Shown: piece by piece, positions 1 through 6,117 of the stretch
Layout of the letters: each line of letters opens with the position of its first letter
Position numbering within the stretch: the first letter of the stretch is position 1
Source: an uncultured Eubacteriaceae bacterium
GTDB lineage: Bacteria; Bacillota; Clostridia; Lachnospirales; Lachnospiraceae
DNA length: 6,343 bases
Reading direction: 5' to 3'
Assembly: GCA_945938055.1 (NCBI GenBank)
Contig: CAMEUH010000146.1
Span: forward strand, 1 to 6,343
Notes under the pieces: generated by a model
What the model was told of the DNA's origin: nothing
What the model saw: the letters and a program-made list of their open reading frames with translations, nothing else
Databases searched by the model: none
Position numbers and translations under genes: made by a program

Positions 1-2
1 CT

Positions 3-950
3 ACGGTTGTTCTGGCAAAGCGTGCCATTGCCCATGACATGGGATTTTTGCTGAATTTTCATTACAGTGACTTCTGGGCAGACCCTGGAAAACAGACCGT
101 ACCAAAAGCCTGGATGGGATTTTCGGTCACGGAGCTTGAGACGGCGGTTTATGAGTTTACGAAGGATTCTGTGCTACGACTCATTCGTGAAGGAGCAAAG
201 CCTTCTATGGTACAGATTGGAAATGAAATTACCAACGGACTGTTATGGCCCCTGGGAAAAAAACCGGCTCTTCCGGAGGACATTTCTGTTAAACGCTCCG
301 CGGCTGACGAGATGCAGTATCAGAATATTGCCCGTTTTATCAGTGCCGGCATCCGTGCCGTCCGGGAAATTGACACTTCCATTCCAATCATGATTCATCT
401 GGATAACGGCGGTAAAAACGCCATGTATCGTGACTGGTTTGACCATTTTATAAAATACGCCACAGAGGATTTTGACATCATAGGATTCTCCTACTATCCA
501 TTCTGGCATGGTCCGATGAAAGATTTGAAGTTTAACTTAAAGGACATGGCTGCCCGTTATGGCAAATATGTTATCGTGGATGAAGTGTCCATGGGATATA
601 CCATGGAGGATTATGCAAAATACGAGAAACTTCCGGCAGATAAGAGAAAAGGAATGGCAACCAAGCCTGCACTTGTGGAAAAGATAGAGCATCCTATGAC
701 AAAGGAAGGTCAATGCCGCTTTATGCAGGATATCCTGCAAATTATTAGAGACGTACCAGAAAATAAAGGGCGTGGATTTTTCTACTGGGAGCCTGCCTGG
801 ATTCCAGTTCCGGGTTCAGAATGGGCAAATGAAGCTGCTCTCTCCTACACCGGCGAAAGAGGCCCCGGCGGCAACGAATGGGCAAATCAGGCTTTATTTG
901 ATTATGAAGGAAATTCGCTTCCTGCACTTTCGGTGATTCGGGATTTTTGA
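3..950 (+). CDS. Arabinogalactan endo-beta-1,4-galactanase, GH53 (5' end missing)
   Basis: This is the C-terminal part of a glycoside hydrolase family 53 enzyme, which cleaves internal beta-1,4-galactosyl bonds in type I arabinogalactan (pectic galactan). The frame is open to the window edge, so the Met at base 39 is internal; the codons before it read VLAKRAIAHD, as expected for family sequence. Visible GH53 signatures are FHYSDFWADPGK with PKAW soon after, QIGNEITNGLLWP, VIVDEVSMGYT, FFYWEPAWIP, and GGNEWANQALFDYEG near the end. Counting from the Met at base 39, Glu63 in GNE should be the acid/base and Glu182 in VDE the nucleophile, by analogy with characterised GH53 enzymes; both are present. 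About 320 residues are seen of a usual 350-400. Any signal peptide or N-terminal module lies outside, so cellular location cannot be judged. The gene ends at a hairpin and converges with the minus-strand genes. Confidence 0.93.
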   Translation, partial: TVVLAKRAIAHDMGFLLNFHYSDFWADPGKQTVPKAWMGFSVTELETAVYEFTKDSVLRLIREGAKPSMVQIGNEITNGLLWPLGKKPALPEDISVKRSAADEMQYQNIARFISAGIRAVREIDTSIPIMIHLDNGGKNAMYRDWFDHFIKYATEDFDIIGFSYYPFWHGPMKDLKFNLKDMAARYGKYVIVDEVSMGYTMEDYAKYEKLPADKRKGMATKPALVEKIEHPMTKEGQCRFMQDILQIIRDVPENKGRGFFYWEPAWIPVPGSEWANEAALSYTGERGPGGNEWANQALFDYEGNSLPALSVIRDF

Positions 951-990
951 ATACACTCCTTAATCCAAATCACTCTGGCATACACATTGA

Positions 991-1029
991 AAAGGAGATA
1001 TCTCCGAATTTTTCGAGGATATCTCCTTT
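991..1029. terminator. Long bidirectional hairpin between convergent genes
   Basis: Bases 991-1002 (AAAGGAGATATC) pair perfectly with 1018-1029. The stem continues through a G-T wobble and one mismatch into CGAA/TTCG, leaving a 3-base loop at 1009-1011. It lies 41 bases after the galactanase stop and 19 bases beyond the radical SAM stop. The arms end in A3/T3, so each strand has a short U-run, but there is no long U tract. A shared rho-independent terminator for both converging genes is the likely role (inference). Confidence 0.75.
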
Positions 1030-1047
1030 ATAAAATTAATCTTTTCA

Positions 1048-1938
1048 TTACATATCTATTTCTCCTAGTTCAAACAAACTCATCTGTTTTCCTGCCGTCT
1101 TATCCTCAAACTCCCGCATATACCTGAAAATCTCTTCATTTTTAAACCGAATTCCATGTTTTTTACACGTATTCGAAAGAATCTCCATCAATTCTGGATT
1201 TCTTGGTGACTGCACCTCATATGCATTTCCAAATGTCCTGATATAACGCTCCTTCATGCCAGGAAAATGTTCATCCAGCTTCCGATAAAAATATTCCCTG
1301 TCACCTTCCCGCAAGGTTACGCCAAACCCCCACTGGACAATTCCATAAACCTTAGCCCTGACACAATAATCCAAAATTCCCCTGACATTTTCTTCTGTGT
1401 CATTAATAAAGGGTAATACCGGCGTGAACCACACCACCGTTGGAATTCCCTCATCCCGAAGAATATTAAGAACCTCTGCCCGTCTTTTCGTTGTGCATAC
1501 ATTCGGTTCAATTTTTCTGCACAAATCCTCATCATACGTTGTCAAAGTCATTTGTACCACACATTTTGTCTTACGATTGATGCTTTTTAATAAATCCAGA
1601 TCCCGTAAAATCAAATCAGACTTAGTCAAAATCGTAAGTCCGAATTCATAAGAATCAATTAATTCCAAACATTTTCTGGTATAACACAATTGTTTCTCAA
1701 GAGGAATGTACGGATCACTCATGGCACCCGTTCCAATCATACACTTTTTCCTCTTGGAACGTAAGGTCTTCTCCAGCAATTCTACTGCATTAGACTTAAC
1801 CTCAATATCCTCAAATTCATGCTGCATCTGATAACAGGTACTTCTGGCATCACAATAAATGCAACCATGAAGACATCCTCGGTACAGATTCATCCCGTTC
1901 TGCGGTGATAAAATCGACTTAACCTTCTTCTCGTGCAT
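1048..1938 (-). CDS. SPL-family radical SAM protein (COG1533, spore photolyase-like)
   Basis: This 296-residue protein carries a radical SAM cluster motif near its N terminus, RGCLHGCIYCD. Cys22, Cys26 and Cys29 (CX3CX2C) should bind a 4Fe-4S cluster that cleaves S-adenosylmethionine. MIGTGAMSDPYIPLE (about 67-81) and the WGFGVTLREGDREYFY region (about 203-218) fit the SplB/COG1533 group, often called DNA repair photolyase-like. True spore photoproduct lyase is about 340 residues, and I cannot place its hydrogen-donor Cys here, so the substrate is unknown. Residues 285-289 read QMSLF, close to the bacterial sliding-clamp-binding consensus QL(S/D)LF, in a probably flexible tail. An AGGAG about 6-7 bases upstream supports the start. 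The cyclase stop lies only 17 bp upstream, so the two are probably co-transcribed, with the hairpin at 991-1029 ending the transcript. Confidence 0.88.
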   Translation of the reverse strand: MHEKKVKSILSPQNGMNLYRGCLHGCIYCDARSTCYQMQHEFEDIEVKSNAVELLEKTLRSKRKKCMIGTGAMSDPYIPLEKQLCYTRKCLELIDSYEFGLTILTKSDLILRDLDLLKSINRKTKCVVQMTLTTYDEDLCRKIEPNVCTTKRRAEVLNILRDEGIPTVVWFTPVLPFINDTEENVRGILDYCVRAKVYGIVQWGFGVTLREGDREYFYRKLDEHFPGMKERYIRTFGNAYEVQSPRNPELMEILSNTCKKHGIRFKNEEIFRYMREFEDKTAGKQMSLFELGEIDM

Positions 1939-1955
1939 CTTTTACTCCTGCCTTA

Positions 1956-3782
1956 TCATACCTTTTGCTTTTTTATCATCTTCGCCTCATACATCTTTTT
2001 ATCCGCTTCAGCCAGATAGTCATCCAACCGTTTTCCAGAATCCGGACTGGTAAGAACCATTCCAATACTAATTTCAATTTCATGTTCCTGAAGCTTTGCA
2101 ATCAGCTTTTTCCTAAACTCATCATTCTTCTCTGTGGAAGCCTCCGGGAAGAACACCACAAATTCATCCCCGCCAAATCGGTATACATATCCCCCCTCAG
2201 GGCAAAGCCCCTTTAAATGTACCGCAATCGTCTTCAAAATCATGTCACCATATTCATGTCCCCGAGTGTCATTAATCTGCTTAAACCGATCCACATCAAG
2301 AAATGCCACGGCACAAACCACATTCTTCTCACAGTAGCCACGATACTCCGGTTCAATCATCTCTGAATATGCAATCCGGTTATAAAGTCCTGTCATTGGA
2401 TCCCTGTTATAAATATCCTGCAATCTGCGATTCACATTTTCCATCTGACGCGTCTTAAATAAATTCTCCAGTGCTTTCACAATTGTACTGTGAATATCAT
2501 AAAAATACGGATTATCATAAAGGAACCGTCCATTCTTCATGATACTAAAACCAACTGCCTGATTCTTAAAATGAATTGGTGTAAACATATACGCATTATT
2601 GGCACCATATTCGTCCATGCACCGGTAGATGTCCTCCAGACTGTTCATGGAAACCTGACGATTGCGCTCAAATAAATGCGCAACCATCAGATTTTCACAA
2701 CGATACCCCACAACCGGAAAAACCGTATTCACATCCGCATCAAAAAGCTGCTTATCAAGCACAAGGGCAAATCCATCACATTCCAGTTTAGAAAAATACT
2801 CTCCAATCCGTCCAAAAATCTCATCAAAAGCAGTTGCATTGACAATATTGCCCTCAAGTTCCATTAACAATTCTTCTTCAGCCTGCTTCTTCACGCCATG
2901 GACAATCTGATTTTTCACATATTCACGATAATCCACACGACCATGATTCGGACATCCACAGCTTTCAGTAAAAATACATTCTGCCGGAACAAAATGATGC
3001 TTTTCCAGCTTTTTCCCCGACCAGAGTTCCAGAAGAATTTCCATGCATTTCATTCCGATTCGTTCTCTCTCATGCCCCACCGTTGTAATCTGCGGATTAA
3101 AATATGCTGCCTTATCCAGATTATCAAAGCCTGTCACCAGAAAATCCCCTGGAATCCCATATCCCAGTTCTTCTGCCGCCTCACATAAACCTGCCGCAAT
3201 ATTATCATTTGCACAGACAAATACATCAGGAAGCCTCCATCCTTCTTCTGTCTCATAGTCATAATCGCCGTACAGAACCGGATTTTCATCCTCTTCAAGT
3301 CCGAACTTTTCCAAGCTGTCTCTGTATGCCTGCACTCTGAGGGAATTCTCATAATTATCCTCCGGTCCGCCTGCAAAAATAAATCTCCTGCAGCCATGAA
3401 TCCCATAAAGATGCTCCATCATGTCTAAAATCGGCTGACGATTATCAATCCCTGCATAATAAAATCCCTCAATATCATATCCGATACTCACCACTGGCAC
3501 GTCCGCCTCACGAAGCATGGATATAACTCTTGAGCGCACTTTTTCATCCATAATATTGTTACAGTCCAGAATAATCCCGTCATACTGGCTTAAATCCGGC
3601 AGGTTATAAATATTATACTCTCCCTGATTGTGCAGTTCGTCACGACTCCAGTTTCCATAACAGTTGTACTGGTGCAGACACACATCCTCCCCAGACTCCT
3701 GGATTACGGTCATGATTCCATCCACCCATGCATAGGTTATCAGTCTTTTCCATCCATCGGATATTAACGCTGCTTTCTTCAT
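1956..3782 (-). CDS. LacI-type ligand-binding sensor fused to GGDEF diguanylate cyclase
   Basis: This 608-residue soluble protein is predicted to make c-di-GMP from two GTP in response to a small ligand. Residues about 1-272 are a periplasmic-binding-protein-like domain of the LacI/GalR effector type (FAGGPEDNYENSLR near 136-149, VFVCANDNIAAGL near 187-199, GDFLVTGFDN near 212-221). There is no DNA-binding helix-turn-helix, signal peptide or membrane segment, so it should sense a cytoplasmic ligand. A Cys-containing junction (ESCGCP, 273-278) leads into a middle region (about 290-445) that may be GAF-like, then a short helix. The GGDEF domain spans about 455-603: DPMTGLYNR (461-469), FLDVDRFKQIND (494-505) and intact GGDEF at 537-541. 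The RxxD inhibition site is not conserved (Pro and Gly at the expected Arg and Asp positions). AGAGG lies 6 bases before the ATG. The ligand is unknown. Confidence 0.92.
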   Translation of the reverse strand: MKKAALISDGWKRLITYAWVDGIMTVIQESGEDVCLHQYNCYGNWSRDELHNQGEYNIYNLPDLSQYDGIILDCNNIMDEKVRSRVISMLREADVPVVSIGYDIEGFYYAGIDNRQPILDMMEHLYGIHGCRRFIFAGGPEDNYENSLRVQAYRDSLEKFGLEEDENPVLYGDYDYETEEGWRLPDVFVCANDNIAAGLCEAAEELGYGIPGDFLVTGFDNLDKAAYFNPQITTVGHERERIGMKCMEILLELWSGKKLEKHHFVPAECIFTESCGCPNHGRVDYREYVKNQIVHGVKKQAEEELLMELEGNIVNATAFDEIFGRIGEYFSKLECDGFALVLDKQLFDADVNTVFPVVGYRCENLMVAHLFERNRQVSMNSLEDIYRCMDEYGANNAYMFTPIHFKNQAVGFSIMKNGRFLYDNPYFYDIHSTIVKALENLFKTRQMENVNRRLQDIYNRDPMTGLYNRIAYSEMIEPEYRGYCEKNVVCAVAFLDVDRFKQINDTRGHEYGDMILKTIAVHLKGLCPEGGYVYRFGGDEFVVFFPEASTEKNDEFRKKLIAKLQEHEIEISIGMVLTSPDSGKRLDDYLAEADKKMYEAKMIKKQKV

Positions 3783-3833
3783 CTCTTGCCTCTGCTCTAA
3801 AAAATTTCTATTGCGACCAAAATCTTTGATAGA

Positions 3834-3842
3834 ATTATATCA
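3834..3842 (-). promoter_or_regulatory. Candidate extended -10 promoter for the cyclase gene
   Basis: On the minus strand the bases read TGATATAAT: a perfect TATAAT with the TGn extension. No good -35 hexamer sits 16-18 bp upstream, which is tolerated for extended -10 promoters. It lies in the 80-bp gap between the HD gene and the cyclase, would give a leader of roughly 45 bases, and suggests the cyclase and radical SAM genes can be transcribed without the HD gene. No terminator is seen in this gap, so read-through is also possible. Confidence 0.5.
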
Positions 3843-3862
3843 TATTTTCTGCATATTTACGC

Positions 3863-4456
3863 CTATTCCAATCCAAGTGCCCTCATTTCCTGATTGACAG
3901 ATTCCTCACAGGAACGCATGGCAAGAATGGTCTTTTCCATCAGTTCATCCAGTTCCCATCCAAGGCGCTCGGCACCTGTCTTAATCACGTCACGGGAACA
4001 TCCTGCCGCAAATTTTTTATCCTTAAACTTCTTCTTCAGGCTGGAAACCTCCATATCCATAACACTCTTAGACGGACGCATTTTAGCTGCTGCACCAATT
4101 AAACCCGTCAGCTCATCACAAGCAAAAAGTACCTTTTCCATCTCATGCTTTGGCTCTACCTCACAGCAGATACCAAAACCATGGCTGCAAATGGAATAAA
4201 TCATATCCTCCCCTACATTTCCTTTCTTTAAGAGTTCTGGTGCCTTTATGCAATGCTCCTGTGGATATAATTCAAAATCAATATCATGAAGAAGTCCTGT
4301 AATTCCCCAGTACTCTTCTTCCTCGACATACCCAAGTTCCTTTGCAAACCAACGCATAGCACCTTCCACCGTCAGCCCATGTAAAATATGGAATGGCTCC
4401 TTATTGTATTCCATCAACAATTTTAATGCTTCTTCCCTTGAAATTGTACTTTGCAT
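3863..4456 (-). CDS. HD-superfamily predicted hydrolase (COG2316-like)
   Basis: This is a small soluble metal-dependent phosphohydrolase of the HD superfamily, 197 residues from the chosen start. Likely metal ligands are His26 (HGLTVEGAM), His57-Asp58 (GLLHDIDFE), His92 (CSHGFG) and Asp114 (CDELTGL); the stretch MRPSKSVMDMEV followed by KKKFKDKKFAAG is typical of the COG2316 group of uncharacterised hydrolases. The natural substrate is not known. A longer reading would begin at TTG (4462), but AGGAGG at 4465-4470 is only 2 bases from that TTG and 8 bases from the ATG at 4456, so the ATG is preferred. The gene lies 72 bases after the nuclease stop, with a candidate promoter at the end of the nuclease gene, and 80 bases before the cyclase. 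HD domains also occur in c-di-GMP phosphodiesterases, but this one lacks the HD-GYP pattern. Confidence 0.87.
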   Translation of the reverse strand: MQSTISREEALKLLMEYNKEPFHILHGLTVEGAMRWFAKELGYVEEEEYWGITGLLHDIDFELYPQEHCIKAPELLKKGNVGEDMIYSICSHGFGICCEVEPKHEMEKVLFACDELTGLIGAAAKMRPSKSVMDMEVSSLKKKFKDKKFAAGCSRDVIKTGAERLGWELDELMEKTILAMRSCEESVNQEMRALGLE

Positions 4457-4464
4457 AAACAAAT

Positions 4465-4470
4465 CCTCCT
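4465..4470 (-). promoter_or_regulatory. Ribosome binding site that decides the HD gene start
   Basis: The minus strand reads AGGAGG, a strong Shine-Dalgarno match. It is 8 bases from the ATG at 4456 but only 2 from the in-frame TTG at 4462, so it favours the shorter protein. Confidence 0.75.
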
Positions 4471-4479
4471 AACTACGCC

Positions 4480-4513
4480 AATATGCCATCCAGCATACTC
4501 ATACACGCATATT
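4480..4513 (-). repeat. 7-bp inverted repeat in the HD gene leader
   Basis: AATATGC (4480-4486) and GCATATT (4507-4513) are perfect reverse complements separated by 20 bases. They lie between the candidate promoter at 4528-4557 and the ribosome binding site, so they could form a leader hairpin or an operator. There is no U-run, so this is not a convincing terminator. It could be chance in AT-rich sequence. Confidence 0.3.
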
Positions 4514-4527
4514 AACTTATCAGGATT

Positions 4528-4557
4528 ATTATACTACCGTAGATGAGGATTGTTCAA
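4528..4557 (-). promoter_or_regulatory. Candidate promoter of the HD gene inside the nuclease 3' end
   Basis: On the minus strand TTGAAC (4552-4557) is followed by an 18-bp spacer and TATAAT (4528-4533). The -10 box overlaps the end of the nuclease frame, including the first of its two tandem stop codons (TAATAA). It would start transcription about 65 bases before the HD start codon. Confidence 0.5.
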
Positions 4558-5644
4558 GAAGCTGTCTGAGCTTTTTATTTTCCAGCTCCATTTCTTCTAT
4601 TTTTTTATCCTGTTCTTCCATTTGTTTTTGATTCTCTTTGATTACTTTTTGATTCTCTTTGATTACTTTTTGATTCTCTTCAATTACTTTCGCATTTTCC
4701 TCAATTACTTTCGCATTTTCTTCAATTACTTTCGCATTTTCCTCAATTTTCCGCTTTTGCTCGTCAATTTCCTTCTTCTGTTCATCAATCATATACTGCA
4801 TGGTATTACGGTCCAATTCCCGCAATGCATCTGAAAACATCATAAGCACCTCCTTTGGACGTTCCCTGTAAGATGCGACTTCTTTATAGATTTCCTCAAG
4901 CCATGGATACTCTTCTACCAGTTTTTCTGCATCTTCATAATTTTCCGTTGTGAAAAACGACAGCCATCCTGTTAATATGCTTTTTTCTTTATGATAAGGA
5001 ATATCACGAAAGACGTCAAGGGCTACCAGACAATATTCCTGCAAAAGATCCAGTCTAAGTCCCGTGTCAAACTGTACCTTTCCATGATGTATGTACTTAC
5101 CAGGAAGTTCATGAAATATTCCTTCTGTCCTCTCATAAATAACAATCGTGTACACCTTCCTTAGATCCTCATACAGAAAATCTTTTCCTCTTTCTCCCCG
5201 AGTCCTGCTGTACTGACGTAATACAATATCTGAGGAATAACAGGAAATTCTTTCTCCCGGAAAAAGATAAGGATTTTTCTGTACCTCCACATTGGCAATG
5301 GAACCATCTTCCGCCTCAACCAGAATATCCATTACCACCATCCGTTCACCATCAACATAATTATCCTCCAAAGGAAGTATCTTTTTCACACGGACTTTTT
5401 CACCAATCAAGCTTGAAATCAGATTGGACAAACGTTCTGGATGGACATCTGGATGGAAAATCCGTTTAAAAAATGTGTCATACAAAATCGGAAGTGTTTT
5501 CTTACCGGTGCAGAAATCCATAAACCTCTGTTTCCACTCATCCCGCATTACAGAATACTCCCGATAAGTATCTGCATCTTTTTTCAGGTACGCAAGCACC
5601 TCTTCATCACTTGTAAAAGCATTTGATAACAATTCGTTGTTCAT
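4529..5644 (-). CDS. Rpn/PD-(D/E)XK_2 family nuclease (transposase-like) with repeat coiled coil
   Basis: The N-terminal two thirds match the Rpn/TIGR01784 family, annotated as recombination-promoting nuclease or PD-(D/E)XK family transposase. Numbered from the upstream ATG at 5650: LYDTFFKRIF (57-66), then Asp108 in MDILVEAEDG, then VEVQ with Glu122 and Gln124. These form the D...ExQ nuclease core, which appears intact. WLSFFTTENYEDAEKLVEEYPWLEE-type sequence (about 229-253) follows. Residues about 282-367 are a charged coiled coil with six 7-residue repeats (KVIEENA/KVIKENQ), probably for oligomerisation. Two ATGs compete: GAGG is 3 bases from the ATG at 5650 and 9 from the ATG at 5644, so 5644 (371 residues) is preferred, though 373 is possible. 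E. coli Rpn proteins are associated with RecA-independent recombination, and related genes with anti-phage roles; no such role is shown here. It has its own strong promoter and no recognisable transposon ends. Confidence 0.85.
   Translation of the reverse strand: MNNELLSNAFTSDEEVLAYLKKDADTYREYSVMRDEWKQRFMDFCTGKKTLPILYDTFFKRIFHPDVHPERLSNLISSLIGEKVRVKKILPLEDNYVDGERMVVMDILVEAEDGSIANVEVQKNPYLFPGERISCYSSDIVLRQYSRTRGERGKDFLYEDLRKVYTIVIYERTEGIFHELPGKYIHHGKVQFDTGLRLDLLQEYCLVALDVFRDIPYHKEKSILTGWLSFFTTENYEDAEKLVEEYPWLEEIYKEVASYRERPKEVLMMFSDALRELDRNTMQYMIDEQKKEIDEQKRKIEENAKVIEENAKVIEENAKVIEENQKVIKENQKVIKENQKQMEEQDKKIEEMELENKKLRQLLEQSSSTVV
4625..4750 (-). repeat. Six 21-bp tandem repeats encoding coiled-coil heptads
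   Basis: Six in-frame 21-base units begin at 4625, 4646, 4667, 4688, 4709 and 4730. They fall into two subtypes: the first two (KENQKVI type) are identical, the third is intermediate, and the last three (EENAKVI type) differ from each other at only a few bases. Each unit adds exactly one heptad to the nuclease C-terminal coil, so copy-number change by slippage would keep the frame. There are no spacers, so this is not a CRISPR array. Confidence 0.95.
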
Positions 5645-5689
5645 GGGCATTTACCTCAAATATAATATTTCTTCAAATTGGAATTAAGA

Positions 5690-5703
5690 GGTGAGACCTC
5701 ACC
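5690..5703. promoter_or_regulatory. GGTGAG/CTCACC palindrome in the nuclease leader
   Basis: GGTGAG and CTCACC form perfect 6-bp arms around 2 bases, and GAGGT/ACCTC (5688-5700) gives an overlapping alternative 5-bp hairpin. It lies about 23-36 bases after the expected transcription start. A repressor operator is possible. In RNA, its CACCTC stretch could also pair with the GAGGT of the ribosome binding site (5 bp, weak). The role is inferred only from position and symmetry. Confidence 0.35.
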
Positions 5704-5732
5704 AGAAACTTTGATTCCATAAAGATAAGTTT

Positions 5733-5760
5733 ATTATAACACACAATTATTTCTTTTCAA
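5733..5760 (-). promoter_or_regulatory. Promoter of the nuclease gene
   Basis: The minus strand reads TTGAAA (5755-5760), a 16-bp spacer, then TATAAT (5733-5738) with a TGT just before it, making an extended -10. A/T tracts upstream of the -35 (5761-5808) could act as an UP element. This is the best sigma-A-like promoter in the window. The leader would be about 80 bases and contain the palindrome at 5690-5703. Confidence 0.68.
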
Positions 5761-5819
5761 GACATTTTTCAATTACTTTTTAAAATCCTAAATTTTTTAA
5801 GTTTTTTTGCTAAAGTGTC

Positions 5820-5886
5820 GGGTTCTCCTGCCGAATGCAGTTAGGCTGTGGGAGGGGCTGTCTGGGCGAAGGTGAAAATGGCATGC
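5820..5886 (+). repeat. Repeat module A, plus-strand half copy
   Basis: These 67 bases match the reverse complement of 6051-6117 without gaps at 60 positions. Six of the seven differences are transitions, and a block of 33 bases (5849-5881) is identical. The core is G-rich (GGGAGGGGCTGTCTGGG). Homology stops at the left before 5820 and at the right after ATGC, exactly where module B begins in the full copy. With 6051-6117 it can form a 67-bp stem around 164 bases. Confidence 0.93.
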
Positions 5887-5954
5887 GAGTTATGAATTGT
5901 GGTTTTCTAACACAATACAGTTCATTTACTGACCAGTGACGAGCCGCCTACAAT

Positions 5955-6117
5955 TGCCCTCCATGGCAAAAGCAGGCTCAATCTGCCGTCCTGGCAGATT
6001 GTCTCTGGATATCGCAGTATTATGCAAGAAAAGCCTACAATTCTCCACAAGCATTCCATTTTCACCTTCGCCCAGACAGCCCCTCCCATAGCCTAACCGT
6101 ATCCGACAGAAGAACCC
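5955..6117 (-). repeat. Full-length copy of the intergenic repeat (modules A+B)
   Basis: Read on the minus strand, module A (6117 to 6051) is followed directly by module B (6050 to 5955). A matches 5820-5886 in inverted orientation. B matches 6250-6343 in inverted orientation, with four substitutions and one 2-base gap. B contains a perfect hairpin (5979-6001) and a smaller one, TTGCC/GGCAA. A 10-base direct repeat (AATTGTAGGC on the minus strand, 6033-6042 and 5946-5955) brackets the core of B. It has no transposase gene or recognisable IS ends. A small dispersed non-autonomous element or a structured RNA are the likeliest explanations. Confidence 0.88.
5979..6001. repeat. 9-bp stem hairpin in repeat module B, central copy
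   Basis: CAATCTGCC (5979-5987) and GGCAGATTG (5993-6001) are perfect reverse complements around a 5-base loop, GTCCT. The same stem recurs at 6297-6319, and the single difference between the copies falls in the loop. No U-run follows on either strand, so it is not an ordinary terminator. Confidence 0.85.

Noticed and set aside
39..41. ATG at base 39 as the true start of the galactanase
   Set aside because: The frame is open to the window edge and the upstream codons match family sequence, while GH53 enzymes are longer; the true start is outside.
820..900. Local duplication in the galactanase (EWANEAALSY and EWANQALFDY)
   Set aside because: The second copy is the conserved GH53 C-terminal motif and the spacing looks normal for the family; the resemblance is short and may be chance.
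1956..4456. HD hydrolase plus cyclase as a c-di-GMP synthesis/degradation pair
   Set aside because: The HD protein lacks the HD-GYP pattern and belongs with COG2316-type hydrolases, so a c-di-GMP phosphodiesterase role is not supported.
4457..4462. TTG start extending the HD protein by two residues
   Set aside because: It lies only 2 bases from the AGGAGG; the ATG at 4456 has the proper 8-base spacing.
4625..4750. Possible CRISPR array
   Set aside because: The 21-bp units abut with no spacers and are in frame within a gene, each encoding one heptad.
4550..4834. Plus-strand 94-codon frame rich in Phe, Leu and Tyr, looking like a membrane protein
   Set aside because: It is the antisense shadow of the Glu/Lys/Asn-rich coiled-coil repeats of the nuclease gene; its hydrophobic periodicity comes from the 21-bp array.
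5850..5872. G-quadruplex in the G-rich core of module A
   Set aside because: There are only three runs of three or more G plus a GG, so at best a weak two-tier structure; not supported enough to call.
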